From the NCBI GenBank assembly GCA_900548405.1, contig UNSJ01000025.1:1-29309 (forward strand): DNA of 29,309 bases, in the 5' to 3' direction. Shown here in pieces: positions 22,605 to 29,309 of this stretch. The notes under the pieces are model-generated. The model saw nothing but the letters and a program-made list of their open reading frames with translations. It had not been told where the DNA came from and did not search any database. Within the stretch, counting starts at the first letter, position 1. Each line of letters begins with the position of its first letter. The DNA comes from Candidatus Gastranaerophilales bacterium (GTDB lineage: Bacteria > Cyanobacteriota > Vampirovibrionia > Gastranaerophilales > Gastranaerophilaceae). Both the position numbers and the translations under genes were made by a program.

Positions 22605-25069
22605 TATTCTCTAAAGCTTATTTCAGCATAAGTTTTTTGAAGTTTTGCACGGACATTGCTCATCTGACGTTCTATAACTTCATCTGTTAATGTTGCGTTT
22701 TCATCCTGCATTTTAATTCTGAACGCAAGACTTTTGAAGCCTTTTTCAATATTTTCGCCTTGATATACGTCAAATACTTCGCTTCCTTTGAATATATTTT
22801 GCTGAACAGCGCCTTTTATAACTTTTTGGATATCATCAAAGCTGACTTCTTCGTTGATTACAAAAGCTAAATCACGACGAACTTCAGGGAATTGGGAAAG
22901 TTTTTTGTATCTTACCGTATGTTCTTTTATTATTGAAATAATTTCGTCAAGGTCGATTTCAAACAAGAACACTTCTTGACCTTTGATTTTTAATTTATCT
23001 TTCAACAACGGATGAATTTGTCCGAAATAACCTATATTTGTAAGGTTTTTGCCAAGAAGGTTAACTTTAGCGCTTCTATACGGATGTAAATGGCTTACAT
23101 CTTCACATGGAGTTAGTTTAATCCTTTTTTCAACACCGAGTTCAGTAAACAATTTTTCAATAATTCCTTTTAAAGTAAAGAAATCTGATTGAGTTTTAAC
23201 CTGCCATTTTGAATTTTCTACCTCGCCTGTTAAAACACCTGCCAAAACTCTTGATTCTTTAATACCTGATGATTTTTCATCAGCAGGTTTGGTAACCAGA
23301 TATTTTTTACCGATTTCGTAAGCCCAGAATGTTTTTTGTCCGTTATCATAGTTGTATTTCATGCAGTTCAGAACACTTGCAGCCATATCTTGTCTGAGCA
23401 TTGTGCTTTCTTCGCTTGCAGAGTTCAGTACTTTTACGGCTTTATCTTCGTCAAAAGTCTGCATATATTTGTCTAATAGTGGTTTTCCGATTAGTGATGT
23501 TGTGATAATTTCATCCAGACCTGATGAAAGCATTAATTCGTTAACTTTTTTAATAACTCTTTCTTCCAAACTTATTACAGGTGTTTGAGTTTTGTTTGGC
23601 AGTGTAGGAGTTATTTTGTCATAACCGTTAATTCTTGCAATTTCTTCGATTAGGTCAATTTCACGTGTTACGTCGCCTGCTCTGAATGAAGGAACTCTGA
23701 ATTTTGCAGCGCTGTCATTGCCGCCAAGTTTTTCAAATCCCAGGTTTTCAAGAATTGAAATGCATTTTTCAGGAGCGATTTCGCAGCCTAATATTCTCTT
23801 AATTTGAGAATATCTTAATGTAATTTCTATCGGCTCAAGCTTGTTTTCTCCTGCTTCAACAACGCCTTCTATTTTGGCATCGGCAAGTTCTGTCAAAAGC
23901 TGCATTGCACGCATTAAAGCAGGTCTTACAGCTTCAATATCTATTCCGCGTTCAAATCTTGCACAGGCTTCTGAACGGTATCCTACGCTTCTTGCTGATT
24001 TTCTGTTGCTTGCAGGGGTGAAGTAAGCTGCTTCAAGAGCAATATTTTTTGTATTATCGTCAATTTCAGAATTAGCACCGCCGAATACACCTGCGATACA
24101 TACACCTTCTTTTTCATTTGCTATTAAAACGCTGTCGTTTGTAAGTTTGCGTTCAACTTCATCAAGGGTTACAATTGTTTCTCCTTCGTGGGCACGTCTT
24201 ACGCATAAATAACCGTTAAGTTTGTCTAAATCAAATGCGTGAAAAGGTGTGCCGTATTCAAGCATTACATAGTTTGTGATATCAACTACGTTATTAATTG
24301 CACGTACTCCTGATGAAATAAGTCTTTTCTGCATCCAATCAGGCGACGGTTTAATTTTTAAATCTTTTAAAATGCCTGCTGAATAGTATTTACATACATC
24401 TTTATCAATAATTTCAACTTTTAATTCATCAGTAGTTAAGTCTTTTGTACATTCTAACGGAGAGAATTTTAAAGGCTTATTAAAAATTGCACTCAATTCT
24501 CTTGCGATGCCTATAACTGACATTTGGTCGCCTCTGTTTGCTGTCGGAGCAACGTCAAGAACGTAGTCTTTATCAAAGCCTAAAACATCTTCAACATTTT
24601 CGCCGATTTTTACATCAGGGAATATTCGGTTAAGGATTAAAATGCCGTCTTCTTCCTGATAATTTCTTTCAGCAACACCAAGTTCATCAGCAGAACAAAG
24701 CATTCCTTGAGATTCAACTCCTCTTATCACTGCCGGAGTAAGAGTAAACATCTCACCGGTTTTTCTGTCCAGAACCTGTGATCCGACTGAAGCGTATGGT
24801 ACAATTTGACCCTCTTTTATATTTTGAGCACCGCATACTACTGTTTTTACACCTGTTCCGGTATTAACAGTTACAAGGTGTAAGTGATCAGAGTTAGGGT
24901 GATTATCAATTTTTTCTATTTTAACAGTTTTTATATTTGTAAATTGCGGCTTAACTTCTTCTACTGCTTCAACTTCCAAACCGCTCATTGTTAATTCATG
25001 AGCAATTTGAGCTGCTTCAATATCGGATAAATCCACAAATTCGTTCAACCAGTTTAATGATACTTGCAT
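22604..25069 (-). CDS. pheT: Phenylalanyl-tRNA synthetase beta subunit
   Basis: This is a full-length 821-residue subunit. It has the tRNA-binding EMAP-like domain at about 40-150 (IDNHPNSDHLHLVTVNTG, then VESQGMLCSADELG), the B3/B4 editing module, B5 with RIPSF-type VPSFRAGDVTREIDLIEEIARINGYD near 455-480, and the C-terminal FDX-ACB anticodon domain (about 725-820, SQFPEVRRDLAFVINEEVS). With the alpha subunit (PheS, not in this window) it charges tRNA-Phe and removes mischarged tyrosine. AGAGGGAAG precedes the ATG, and TGT-TATAAT at 25110-25118 is a likely extended -10 promoter. pheS is normally adjacent, so its absence shows the operon is split here. Confidence 0.97.
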   Translation of the reverse strand: MQVSLNWLNEFVDLSDIEAAQIAHELTMSGLEVEAVEEVKPQFTNIKTVKIEKIDNHPNSDHLHLVTVNTGTGVKTVVCGAQNIKEGQIVPYASVGSQVLDRKTGEMFTLTPAVIRGVESQGMLCSADELGVAERNYQEEDGILILNRIFPDVKIGENVEDVLGFDKDYVLDVAPTANRGDQMSVIGIARELSAIFNKPLKFSPLECTKDLTTDELKVEIIDKDVCKYYSAGILKDLKIKPSPDWMQKRLISSGVRAINNVVDITNYVMLEYGTPFHAFDLDKLNGYLCVRRAHEGETIVTLDEVERKLTNDSVLIANEKEGVCIAGVFGGANSEIDDNTKNIALEAAYFTPASNRKSARSVGYRSEACARFERGIDIEAVRPALMRAMQLLTELADAKIEGVVEAGENKLEPIEITLRYSQIKRILGCEIAPEKCISILENLGFEKLGGNDSAAKFRVPSFRAGDVTREIDLIEEIARINGYDKITPTLPNKTQTPVISLEERVIKKVNELMLSSGLDEIITTSLIGKPLLDKYMQTFDEDKAVKVLNSASEESTMLRQDMAASVLNCMKYNYDNGQKTFWAYEIGKKYLVTKPADEKSSGIKESRVLAGVLTGEVENSKWQVKTQSDFFTLKGIIEKLFTELGVEKRIKLTPCEDVSHLHPYRSAKVNLLGKNLTNIGYFGQIHPLLKDKLKIKGQEVFLFEIDLDEIISIIKEHTVRYKKLSQFPEVRRDLAFVINEEVSFDDIQKVIKGAVQQNIFKGSEVFDVYQGENIEKGFKSLAFRIKMQDENATLTDEVIERQMSNVRAKLQKTYAEISFRE

Positions 25070-25109
25070 TTTTTATACTTCCCTCTCGTTTATTAATCTA
25101 TAAGGGAAT

Positions 25110-25118
25110 ATTATAACA
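25110..25118 (-). promoter_or_regulatory. Extended -10 promoter for pheT
   Basis: TGT-TATAAT on the minus strand lies about 40 bases before the pheT start; the leader carries GAGAGGGAAG. No T-box-like structure is apparent in so short a leader. Confidence 0.45.
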
Positions 25119-25136
25119 AACAGATAAGAAAGTAAA

Positions 25137-26285
25137 TTACAATCCTAATTTTTTATCCAGTTTGAAGTAATGGATTAGATTGAAAATTGAAACAAGTTCT
25201 CTGAATATTTTTTCATAATTTTTTTTGTTGCATAAAGTTGTATTTATATTGCCCACTTCAAAAAAGTCACGTCCCGTTTCTAAAAACAAAGTTATGTAAT
25301 TGTCTTCAAACACGCAATGAACGTTATATGCTCCAAATACCTCTCTTATTTTTTTCAGCCTTTCCATAAATGCCGGGGTTATCAAATATCTTGCCTCAAC
25401 CTGGTCATTTGAGAATACTGCATAAGATTTGTTAAATTCAGAATCTTCAAGAATAACTTCTTCCAGCCCTTTTGGAGGTTTGAATTCACTCAGCCCGGTT
25501 GTATTTAACGTAAGATTGCCGTTTATAATACCTATATTTCTTAAAGGTGAATTTTCTTTTGCAGAAATAAGATTTGATATTGTGTTGATAATAGGAGAAT
25601 TCACAGCTGCTTGTGAAATTTCACTGCCGAATTCCTCCTCAGCTTCAGATTTAAATGCTTTCATTCTGTCTTCTGTATTGAGTGCTCTTTGTTTAATTAT
25701 TGTTCTTCCGTTGTATTTTTTATTCAATACTGTTTTTAGTATTAAACCTTTGAAAACTTGTACTGAACTGGAATATCTTCTTCCTTTTATATCACGTGAT
25801 TCATCTTGTTGAGATAACTCGGTTTCAACTAAAAATACGTTCATTCCTTTATATGTTCCGCCAATTCTGTCATCGTCATTTTTTGTGTTGGCATTTGGGA
25901 AAAGTCCTGTATTTTTAATTTCTTTTAAAGTTATAATTTCATTTTTATAAATACTAAAATTACCGAATAAAAATAATAAATCTGTCAAAAGTTGTGATTT
26001 AATCCGGTCGCAAAATTTTTTTTGTATATTTCCAGCAATGAACATAAAAACTATACTTAATACAAAGCATCCGATTAGAGTAAGAATTAATGCAGGGCCG
26101 CTTTCTAAAAATTTTATGAATAATCCCACAACAAGAACAGCAATAAAGAAAATAATTGCACAAGTTATACAAACCTTAAATACTTCTGCTTGAGAAATTC
26201 TTTCTCGTTCAAGCGGGGCAAGTTTTCTCATTATTTTTTTATTATAGATTTCTTCAAACTTTTCTTTTAGTTCTTTCTCGTCCAT
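25137..26285 (-). CDS. DUF3137-type membrane protein
   Basis: The 382-residue protein has two adjacent membrane helices (about 36-57 and 65-87) and a soluble remainder. Segments such as FKGLILKTVLNKKYNGRTII (178-197), FSNDQVEARYLITPAFMERLKKI (296-318) and ITLFLETGRDFFEV near 335-348 match my recollection of DUF3137, whose members are membrane-anchored proteins of unknown function with the same EARYLLTP-x-FMERL signature. The start lacks a clear ribosome site; TATAAT lies about 14 bases upstream, so the leader is short. It runs in the same direction as pheT but pheT has its own promoter. Confidence 0.75.
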   Translation of the reverse strand: MDEKELKEKFEEIYNKKIMRKLAPLERERISQAEVFKVCITCAIIFFIAVLVVGLFIKFLESGPALILTLIGCFVLSIVFMFIAGNIQKKFCDRIKSQLLTDLLFLFGNFSIYKNEIITLKEIKNTGLFPNANTKNDDDRIGGTYKGMNVFLVETELSQQDESRDIKGRRYSSSVQVFKGLILKTVLNKKYNGRTIIKQRALNTEDRMKAFKSEAEEEFGSEISQAAVNSPIINTISNLISAKENSPLRNIGIINGNLTLNTTGLSEFKPPKGLEEVILEDSEFNKSYAVFSNDQVEARYLITPAFMERLKKIREVFGAYNVHCVFEDNYITLFLETGRDFFEVGNINTTLCNKKNYEKIFRELVSIFNLIHYFKLDKKLGL

Positions 26286-26345
26286 TGTAATATAAGTTTA
26301 TTATATATTTTACATTGTTACATCAACTAAATAATCGGTTTTACG

Positions 26346-26354
26346 TGATATAAT
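26346..26354 (+). promoter_or_regulatory. Extended -10 promoter for the RgpF-like gene, leaderless
   Basis: TGA-TATAAT ends at 26354, six bases before the ATG. No ribosome site fits into the gap. Confidence 0.6.
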
Positions 26355-26360
26355 AAATTT

Positions 26361-27290
26361 ATGAACAGAACGGTTGTATTTGCACATTACGATAAGGATT
26401 CGGTAATTGATGATTATGTCATTTATTATTTGAAAGCTTTGAAGGAAATAGCACAAAATATTGTGTTTGTGTCTTGTGGTAGTCTTTCTGAAGATGAAAA
26501 AAACAAGTTAAACGGAATTGCATCGAATATCATTGCAGAACACCACGAGGAATACGATTTCGGTTCTTATAAAAGAGGGTTTAATTATCTAAAAGCCAAT
26601 AATCTTCTCAATGAGATTGATGAATTAATTCTTGTGAATGACAGCTGCTTTGGTCCGTTTTATCCTTTTAAAGAAATATTTAACGAAATGGATAAAAAAG
26701 ATTGTGATTTTTGGGGAATTACGAAAAATAATTTTGGATATAGAAAGGTTCCTAATCACTTTTTTGTTAAACGTCCGCATATCCAAAGTTACTTTATTGT
26801 ATTAAAAAATAACACTTTTAAATCTAAAGCTTTTGCAAACTTTATGACATCAATTAAACCTGAAAACAATAAATGCGTTGTTGTTTCAAATTATGAAATA
26901 GGGCTTAGCGAAATGCTCGTGGAACTTGGTTTTAAATATGATGTTTATATTAATGCTTATGAAAGAATTAATAATATGACAATTTATAAATGGCGTCAGC
27001 TTATTTTGGAACATAAAATGCCGTTTATGAAATGTTCACTTCCGCGTTTGGTTAACAAAAATCTTACAACTGTTGAGGGATATCAGGAAATTATAAAGCA
27101 GGTTTGTGATTACCCTGTTGAGTTGATAGAAAATAATGTTAAACGTACACAATATATTCGTAAAGGAAGACACACAAGCCCTATAATTATTAAAAGAGCT
27201 TTCTTTGATTTTCTTGCAGAGCTTCCGTTTTTCCCTCGCAAAATTTTAATTTTTCTTCTTAGGAAATGCTTTCCTTTTATAAGAGATTAG
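26361..27290 (+). CDS. RgpF-like polysaccharide synthesis protein
   Basis: The 309-residue protein matches the rhamnan synthesis protein F family: VVFAHYDKD at 5-13, YDFGSYKRGF at 65-74, LILVNDSCFGPFYPF at 89-103, and VKRPHIQSYFIVLKNN near 135-150. Family members are found in operons for rhamnose-glucose cell-wall or O-antigen polysaccharides, and are thought to be glycosyltransferases that extend the chain at the inner face of the membrane. With the converging glycosyltransferase at 27246 it suggests a surface glycan function. The gene ends inside the antisense end of that glycosyltransferase. Confidence 0.85.
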   Translation: MNRTVVFAHYDKDSVIDDYVIYYLKALKEIAQNIVFVSCGSLSEDEKNKLNGIASNIIAEHHEEYDFGSYKRGFNYLKANNLLNEIDELILVNDSCFGPFYPFKEIFNEMDKKDCDFWGITKNNFGYRKVPNHFFVKRPHIQSYFIVLKNNTFKSKAFANFMTSIKPENNKCVVVSNYEIGLSEMLVELGFKYDVYINAYERINNMTIYKWRQLILEHKMPFMKCSLPRLVNKNLTTVEGYQEIIKQVCDYPVELIENNVKRTQYIRKGRHTSPIIIKRAFFDFLAELPFFPRKILIFLLRKCFPFIRD

Positions 27291-28106
27291 TTTTTGGCGC
27301 AATTCTCTTTTGTATTTTCTTGCATACCATAATGGATGTGAAATCAATATGAAAAGAAGAATACCTATGTCTTTTTTGTTTTTGAAAACTTCAAGATATG
27401 AGGCTGTCTGCAAATCAACGGGAGATTTTTGAGTTGAAGAATTAATGTAGCTGTTGTTGTGCAATCTCCATTTTGTAAGTTTTTCAGACAGATAATAAAA
27501 CTTACCAAGACTTGAAAGCTGTATCCATAAATGCCAGTCAATCAAATAGTCAAGTTTTGCATTAAAATTAACCTTTAATAAATCGCTGCGTTTTGCCATA
27601 ACAGAAGAAAATGTAAAAATTTTGTTGCTCTGGTAAAAATCATAAAACATTTTTTTAGGGTAACCTTGATTTTGCAGCAAGCTGCGAGTTTTCTTCAAAG
27701 CGTATTCAAAAGCCTTTACTCTTTCTTCATCACCAAAAAATTCGCAATCATTGAATATCAAATTTATATCATTGTATTTTTGTGCAATTTCAACTTTTTT
27801 TGCTAAATAATCAGGTGATAAAACATCATCGCTTTCCAAAAATACAATCCAATCAGAAGTGGCTTCTTTTATGCCTCGTTTTAATGTTTCTTTTAAACCG
27901 AGATTTTTCTCGTTTACAAACAGCTTTATTCTCTCATCGTTGTAAGATTTAATAACATTAACGGAATTATCTGTTGAGCAGTCATCGACAATAATCATTT
28001 CCCAGTCGTTATAGGTTTGACTAAGCACTGATTGAATAGTTTCTTTTATATAATTTTCGTAGTTGTAGCTTGCTGTTATAATAGAAATTTTCATATTTTC
28101 CGCCAT
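27246..28106 (-). CDS. Family 2 glycosyltransferase
   Basis: The 286-residue protein has the GT-A fold signature KISIITASYNYENYIKETIQSVLSQTY (6-32), IIVDDCSTDNS (38-48) and FLESDDVLSPDYL near 89-101, where DD serves metal and nucleotide-sugar binding; a WRLHNNS motif near 217 is the usual distal element. It should transfer a sugar from a nucleotide sugar to a surface glycan or lipid. Two starts are possible: ATG 28106, which is six bases after a TAACAT box and would be leaderless, or ATG 28094, four codons in. Its last 45 bases overlap the RgpF-like gene on the opposite strand. Confidence 0.88.
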   Translation of the reverse strand: MAENMKISIITASYNYENYIKETIQSVLSQTYNDWEMIIVDDCSTDNSVNVIKSYNDERIKLFVNEKNLGLKETLKRGIKEATSDWIVFLESDDVLSPDYLAKKVEIAQKYNDINLIFNDCEFFGDEERVKAFEYALKKTRSLLQNQGYPKKMFYDFYQSNKIFTFSSVMAKRSDLLKVNFNAKLDYLIDWHLWIQLSSLGKFYYLSEKLTKWRLHNNSYINSSTQKSPVDLQTASYLEVFKNKKDIGILLFILISHPLWYARKYKRELRQKLISYKRKAFPKKKN

Positions 28107-28112
28107 AAATAG

Positions 28113-28141
28113 ATGTTACAAGAAAATCACCTCCTAATCAA
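28113..28141 (-). promoter_or_regulatory. Promoter for the glycosyltransferase, leaderless, -35 inside a terminator loop
   Basis: On the minus strand TTGATT (28136-28141) and TAACAT (28113-28118) are 17 bases apart; ATG 28106 follows after six bases. The -35 box forms the loop of the terminator that ends the preceding gene. Confidence 0.45.
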
Positions 28142-28154
28142 GGAGGTGATTTTA
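28120..28154. terminator. Terminator after the 28180 gene
   Basis: AAAATCACCTCC and GGAGGTGATTTT form a perfect 12-pair stem with a seven-base loop, and T-rich sequence follows on both strands. Confidence 0.8.
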
Positions 28155-28179
28155 TCTTATGTGTAAAATTGTGTTATTC

Positions 28180-28977
28180 TTATTTTTTAGCCGGAACAGC
28201 TTTTGGGAACATTTCATCAATTTTAGCAAATTGAGCTTCAATTGAATTTGCATATCTTTGGCAAGTTTCACTATCTTGAATCCATTTTGGAAGTACTGCT
28301 TTTTCTTTATCTGTGAACTTCACAACTTTTTCAGGATTAGCGTGTCTTTTAACAATTTTGTATTGTTCTTGAGTTAAACCTGCGTTTTCTAAGACTTGAC
28401 CTTTTTTAAATTTTAAAGGGTCATAACCTTTGAAAGCTGCTTCAGCATCAGCAATACCAGCTTTTCTTTCTGCTTCTGTCAGATTAATTGTTTCAGCGTT
28501 TTTAGCGTGATATCTGTGAGCTTCATTAGCTGCTTCTGTTTTTGAATAAGTTGCGTGACGTTTAGCATCTAGTGCAGCTTTAGCTTCTGTATCACCTGCA
28601 ACTGCGTTTGTTGCATCTTTTACGCCTTTGCTATTTTTAGATTTGAATAGACCTTTAATGTCATTCCATAGTTTTTTGAATGAAAAATCTTTCATATATT
28701 TACCGATTTCTTTACGGTAAATAACACCTGTAACAACAGCTGCTGTCGCAACAACTGCTGCTGCAATTTTTAAAGTTTTTTTGTCTTTTTTAAATTCAAA
28801 ATCTTCACCGTTTTGAATTTTGTCAGCATTTTTTACTAACTGTTTTTTAAATTGGTCTTGAGATAAAGTTTTAATTTTACCATTAGGGTTAGTTACTTGA
28901 ATTTTACCCTGTTGAGTCATTTCAACCTTGTTACCGCCTATTGCTAAAGCGGGACCGATTGTCATGTTGTCTGCCAT
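28180..28977 (-). CDS. Protein of unknown function with one membrane helix, 265 aa
   Basis: I place the start at ATG 28977 (MADNMTIGPALAIGG) because AAAGGTAG lies at the right distance; a TTG six codons upstream would overlap that site. Residues 1-60 are polar (KVEMTQQGKIQVTNPNGK), about 71-88 are hydrophobic (IAAAVVATAAVVTGVIY), then comes a long Lys/Ala/Glu-rich helical region with a pattern like AEAAFKGYDPLKFKKGQ near 180. There is no N-terminal signal peptide. I recognise no family. A promoter-like TTGACG lies about 60 bases upstream. It has its own terminator and appears to be a single-gene unit. Confidence 0.65.
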   Translation of the reverse strand: MADNMTIGPALAIGGNKVEMTQQGKIQVTNPNGKIKTLSQDQFKKQLVKNADKIQNGEDFEFKKDKKTLKIAAAVVATAAVVTGVIYRKEIGKYMKDFSFKKLWNDIKGLFKSKNSKGVKDATNAVAGDTEAKAALDAKRHATYSKTEAANEAHRYHAKNAETINLTEAERKAGIADAEAAFKGYDPLKFKKGQVLENAGLTQEQYKIVKRHANPEKVVKFTDKEKAVLPKWIQDSETCQRYANSIEAQFAKIDEMFPKAVPAKK

Positions 28978-29078
28978 AATTCTACTACCTTTCAATTTTA
29001 CACACTAGCTTTATATTCATGAAAACACGTCAATAAAAAAAAATGCTAATTTATTAATTTAATATTAACAAATGTTTA

Positions 29079-29114
29079 CAAAAAATACTATCCCTTATTT
29101 AAGGGATAGTATTT
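29079..29114 (-). terminator. Terminator for a minus-strand gene beyond the right edge
   Basis: AAATACTATCCCTTA and TAAGGGATAGTATTT form a 15-pair stem with a tiny loop; on the minus strand a T run follows. Confidence 0.75.
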
Positions 29115-29139
29115 AAGCTCTCTCTTAATAATATGATTA

Positions 29140-29282
29140 GAGCGGCTAGGCTCTTATCTTTAGTTCAGATTGTATAAGTTTATACAAAACCTGTGTTGCG
29201 GGTGGAGCGGCTACGCTCTGTCTTGAATTTAATATCAAAAGTTCATGCAAAGTCCCTGTGTCGGGTGGAGCGGCTACGCTCC
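29140..29282 (-). repeat. Array of the dispersed hairpin element, three copies about 64 bases apart
   Basis: GAGCGGCTACGCTC occurs at 29268-29281 and 29205-29218, and a decayed copy GAGCGGCTAGGCTC at 29140-29153; the spacings are 63 and 65 bases. On the minus strand each intact copy reads stem, TAGC, stem, ACCCG, ACA, GG and then a T-rich stretch ending in TATAAACTT or CATGAACTT. The copy in the pilin leader at 4281-4348 has a similar period (67) and a similar tail (TGCATAAAT). Confidence 0.65.
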
Positions 29283-29309
29283 TCTTGCTCGTTCGCGTTT
29301 AACGGCGTT

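Larger units (their letters stand above)
28996..29309. other. Gene-free right edge
   Basis: No gene is visible. The stretch holds an AT-rich promoter region for the 28977 gene, a strong terminator (29079-29114) that would end a minus-strand gene lying beyond the window, and the hairpin-repeat array at 29140-29282. Confidence 0.6.

Noticed and set aside
29140..29282. CRISPR-like array at the right edge
   Set aside because: Three repeats about 64 bases apart resemble an array, but the repeat core is a 14-16-base hairpin, one copy is decayed, the intervening sequences are partly similar to each other, and single copies occur elsewhere in the window. No cas genes are present.

Overview
The window is AT-rich bacterial chromosome. 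It most likely comes from a non-photosynthetic cyanobacterial relative of the Gastranaerophilales/Vampirovibrionia (Melainabacteria) type. That placement is an inference. It rests on pilin-like proteins starting FTLAEVLVTLGIIGVV, a FixC/FixX pair, a single LptF/G-type permease next to LptB, a cyanobacterial-style TonB-like protein, and several small proteins I cannot match to any general family. No rRNA, tRNA, CRISPR array, transposase or phage module was seen.

Layout. Bases 1-1972 (minus): a secreted beta-rich pair of related proteins and a TonB-like protein cut by the left edge. 2136-5127 (plus): an unknown protein, a shortened SpoIID-like protein, HU, and a pilin-like gene whose 5' end carries a run of ten G that puts it out of frame. 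5176-7363: rsmD, divergent from fixC-fixX. 7443-8400: a repeat protein of unknown role and a secreted protein. 8485-12465 (plus): agmatinase-family enzyme, ligA, a two-helix membrane protein and a SIMPL protein, closely spaced as one operon. 12521-15167 (minus): lptB, an lptF/G permease and a phosphodiester glycosidase-like secreted protein, also one operon. 15290-15994: a second pilin-like gene, followed by a gene-free stretch rich in hairpins. 16398-17399: trpS with a cysteine pattern expected for a 4Fe-4S cluster. 17985-20657 (minus): a MetE-core-like methyltransferase, a CooC-like ATPase and folD, overlapping or almost touching. 20736-26285: rplI, a small gene, an XRE regulator with a dyad over its own start, an SH3-like secreted protein, pheT and a DUF3137-type protein. 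26361-28106: an RgpF-like protein and a family 2 glycosyltransferase that overlap tail to tail. 28180-28977: an unknown protein. The right edge carries a short array of a dispersed hairpin repeat.

Three cross-cutting signals stand out. (1) At least six genes have a good -10 box only 6-7 bases before the start codon and no room for a ribosome binding site, so their mRNAs should be leaderless; most encode exported or surface-related proteins. Housekeeping genes here use ordinary Shine-Dalgarno leaders. (2) A hairpin element (stem, TAGC loop, stem, then ACCCG) recurs at 4.3, 22.6 and 29.1-29.3 kb with paired base changes that preserve the stem; one copy sits in the leader of the poly-G pilin gene. 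(3) The poly-G tract itself looks like a phase-variation switch for a surface pilin, in the OFF state as written here.
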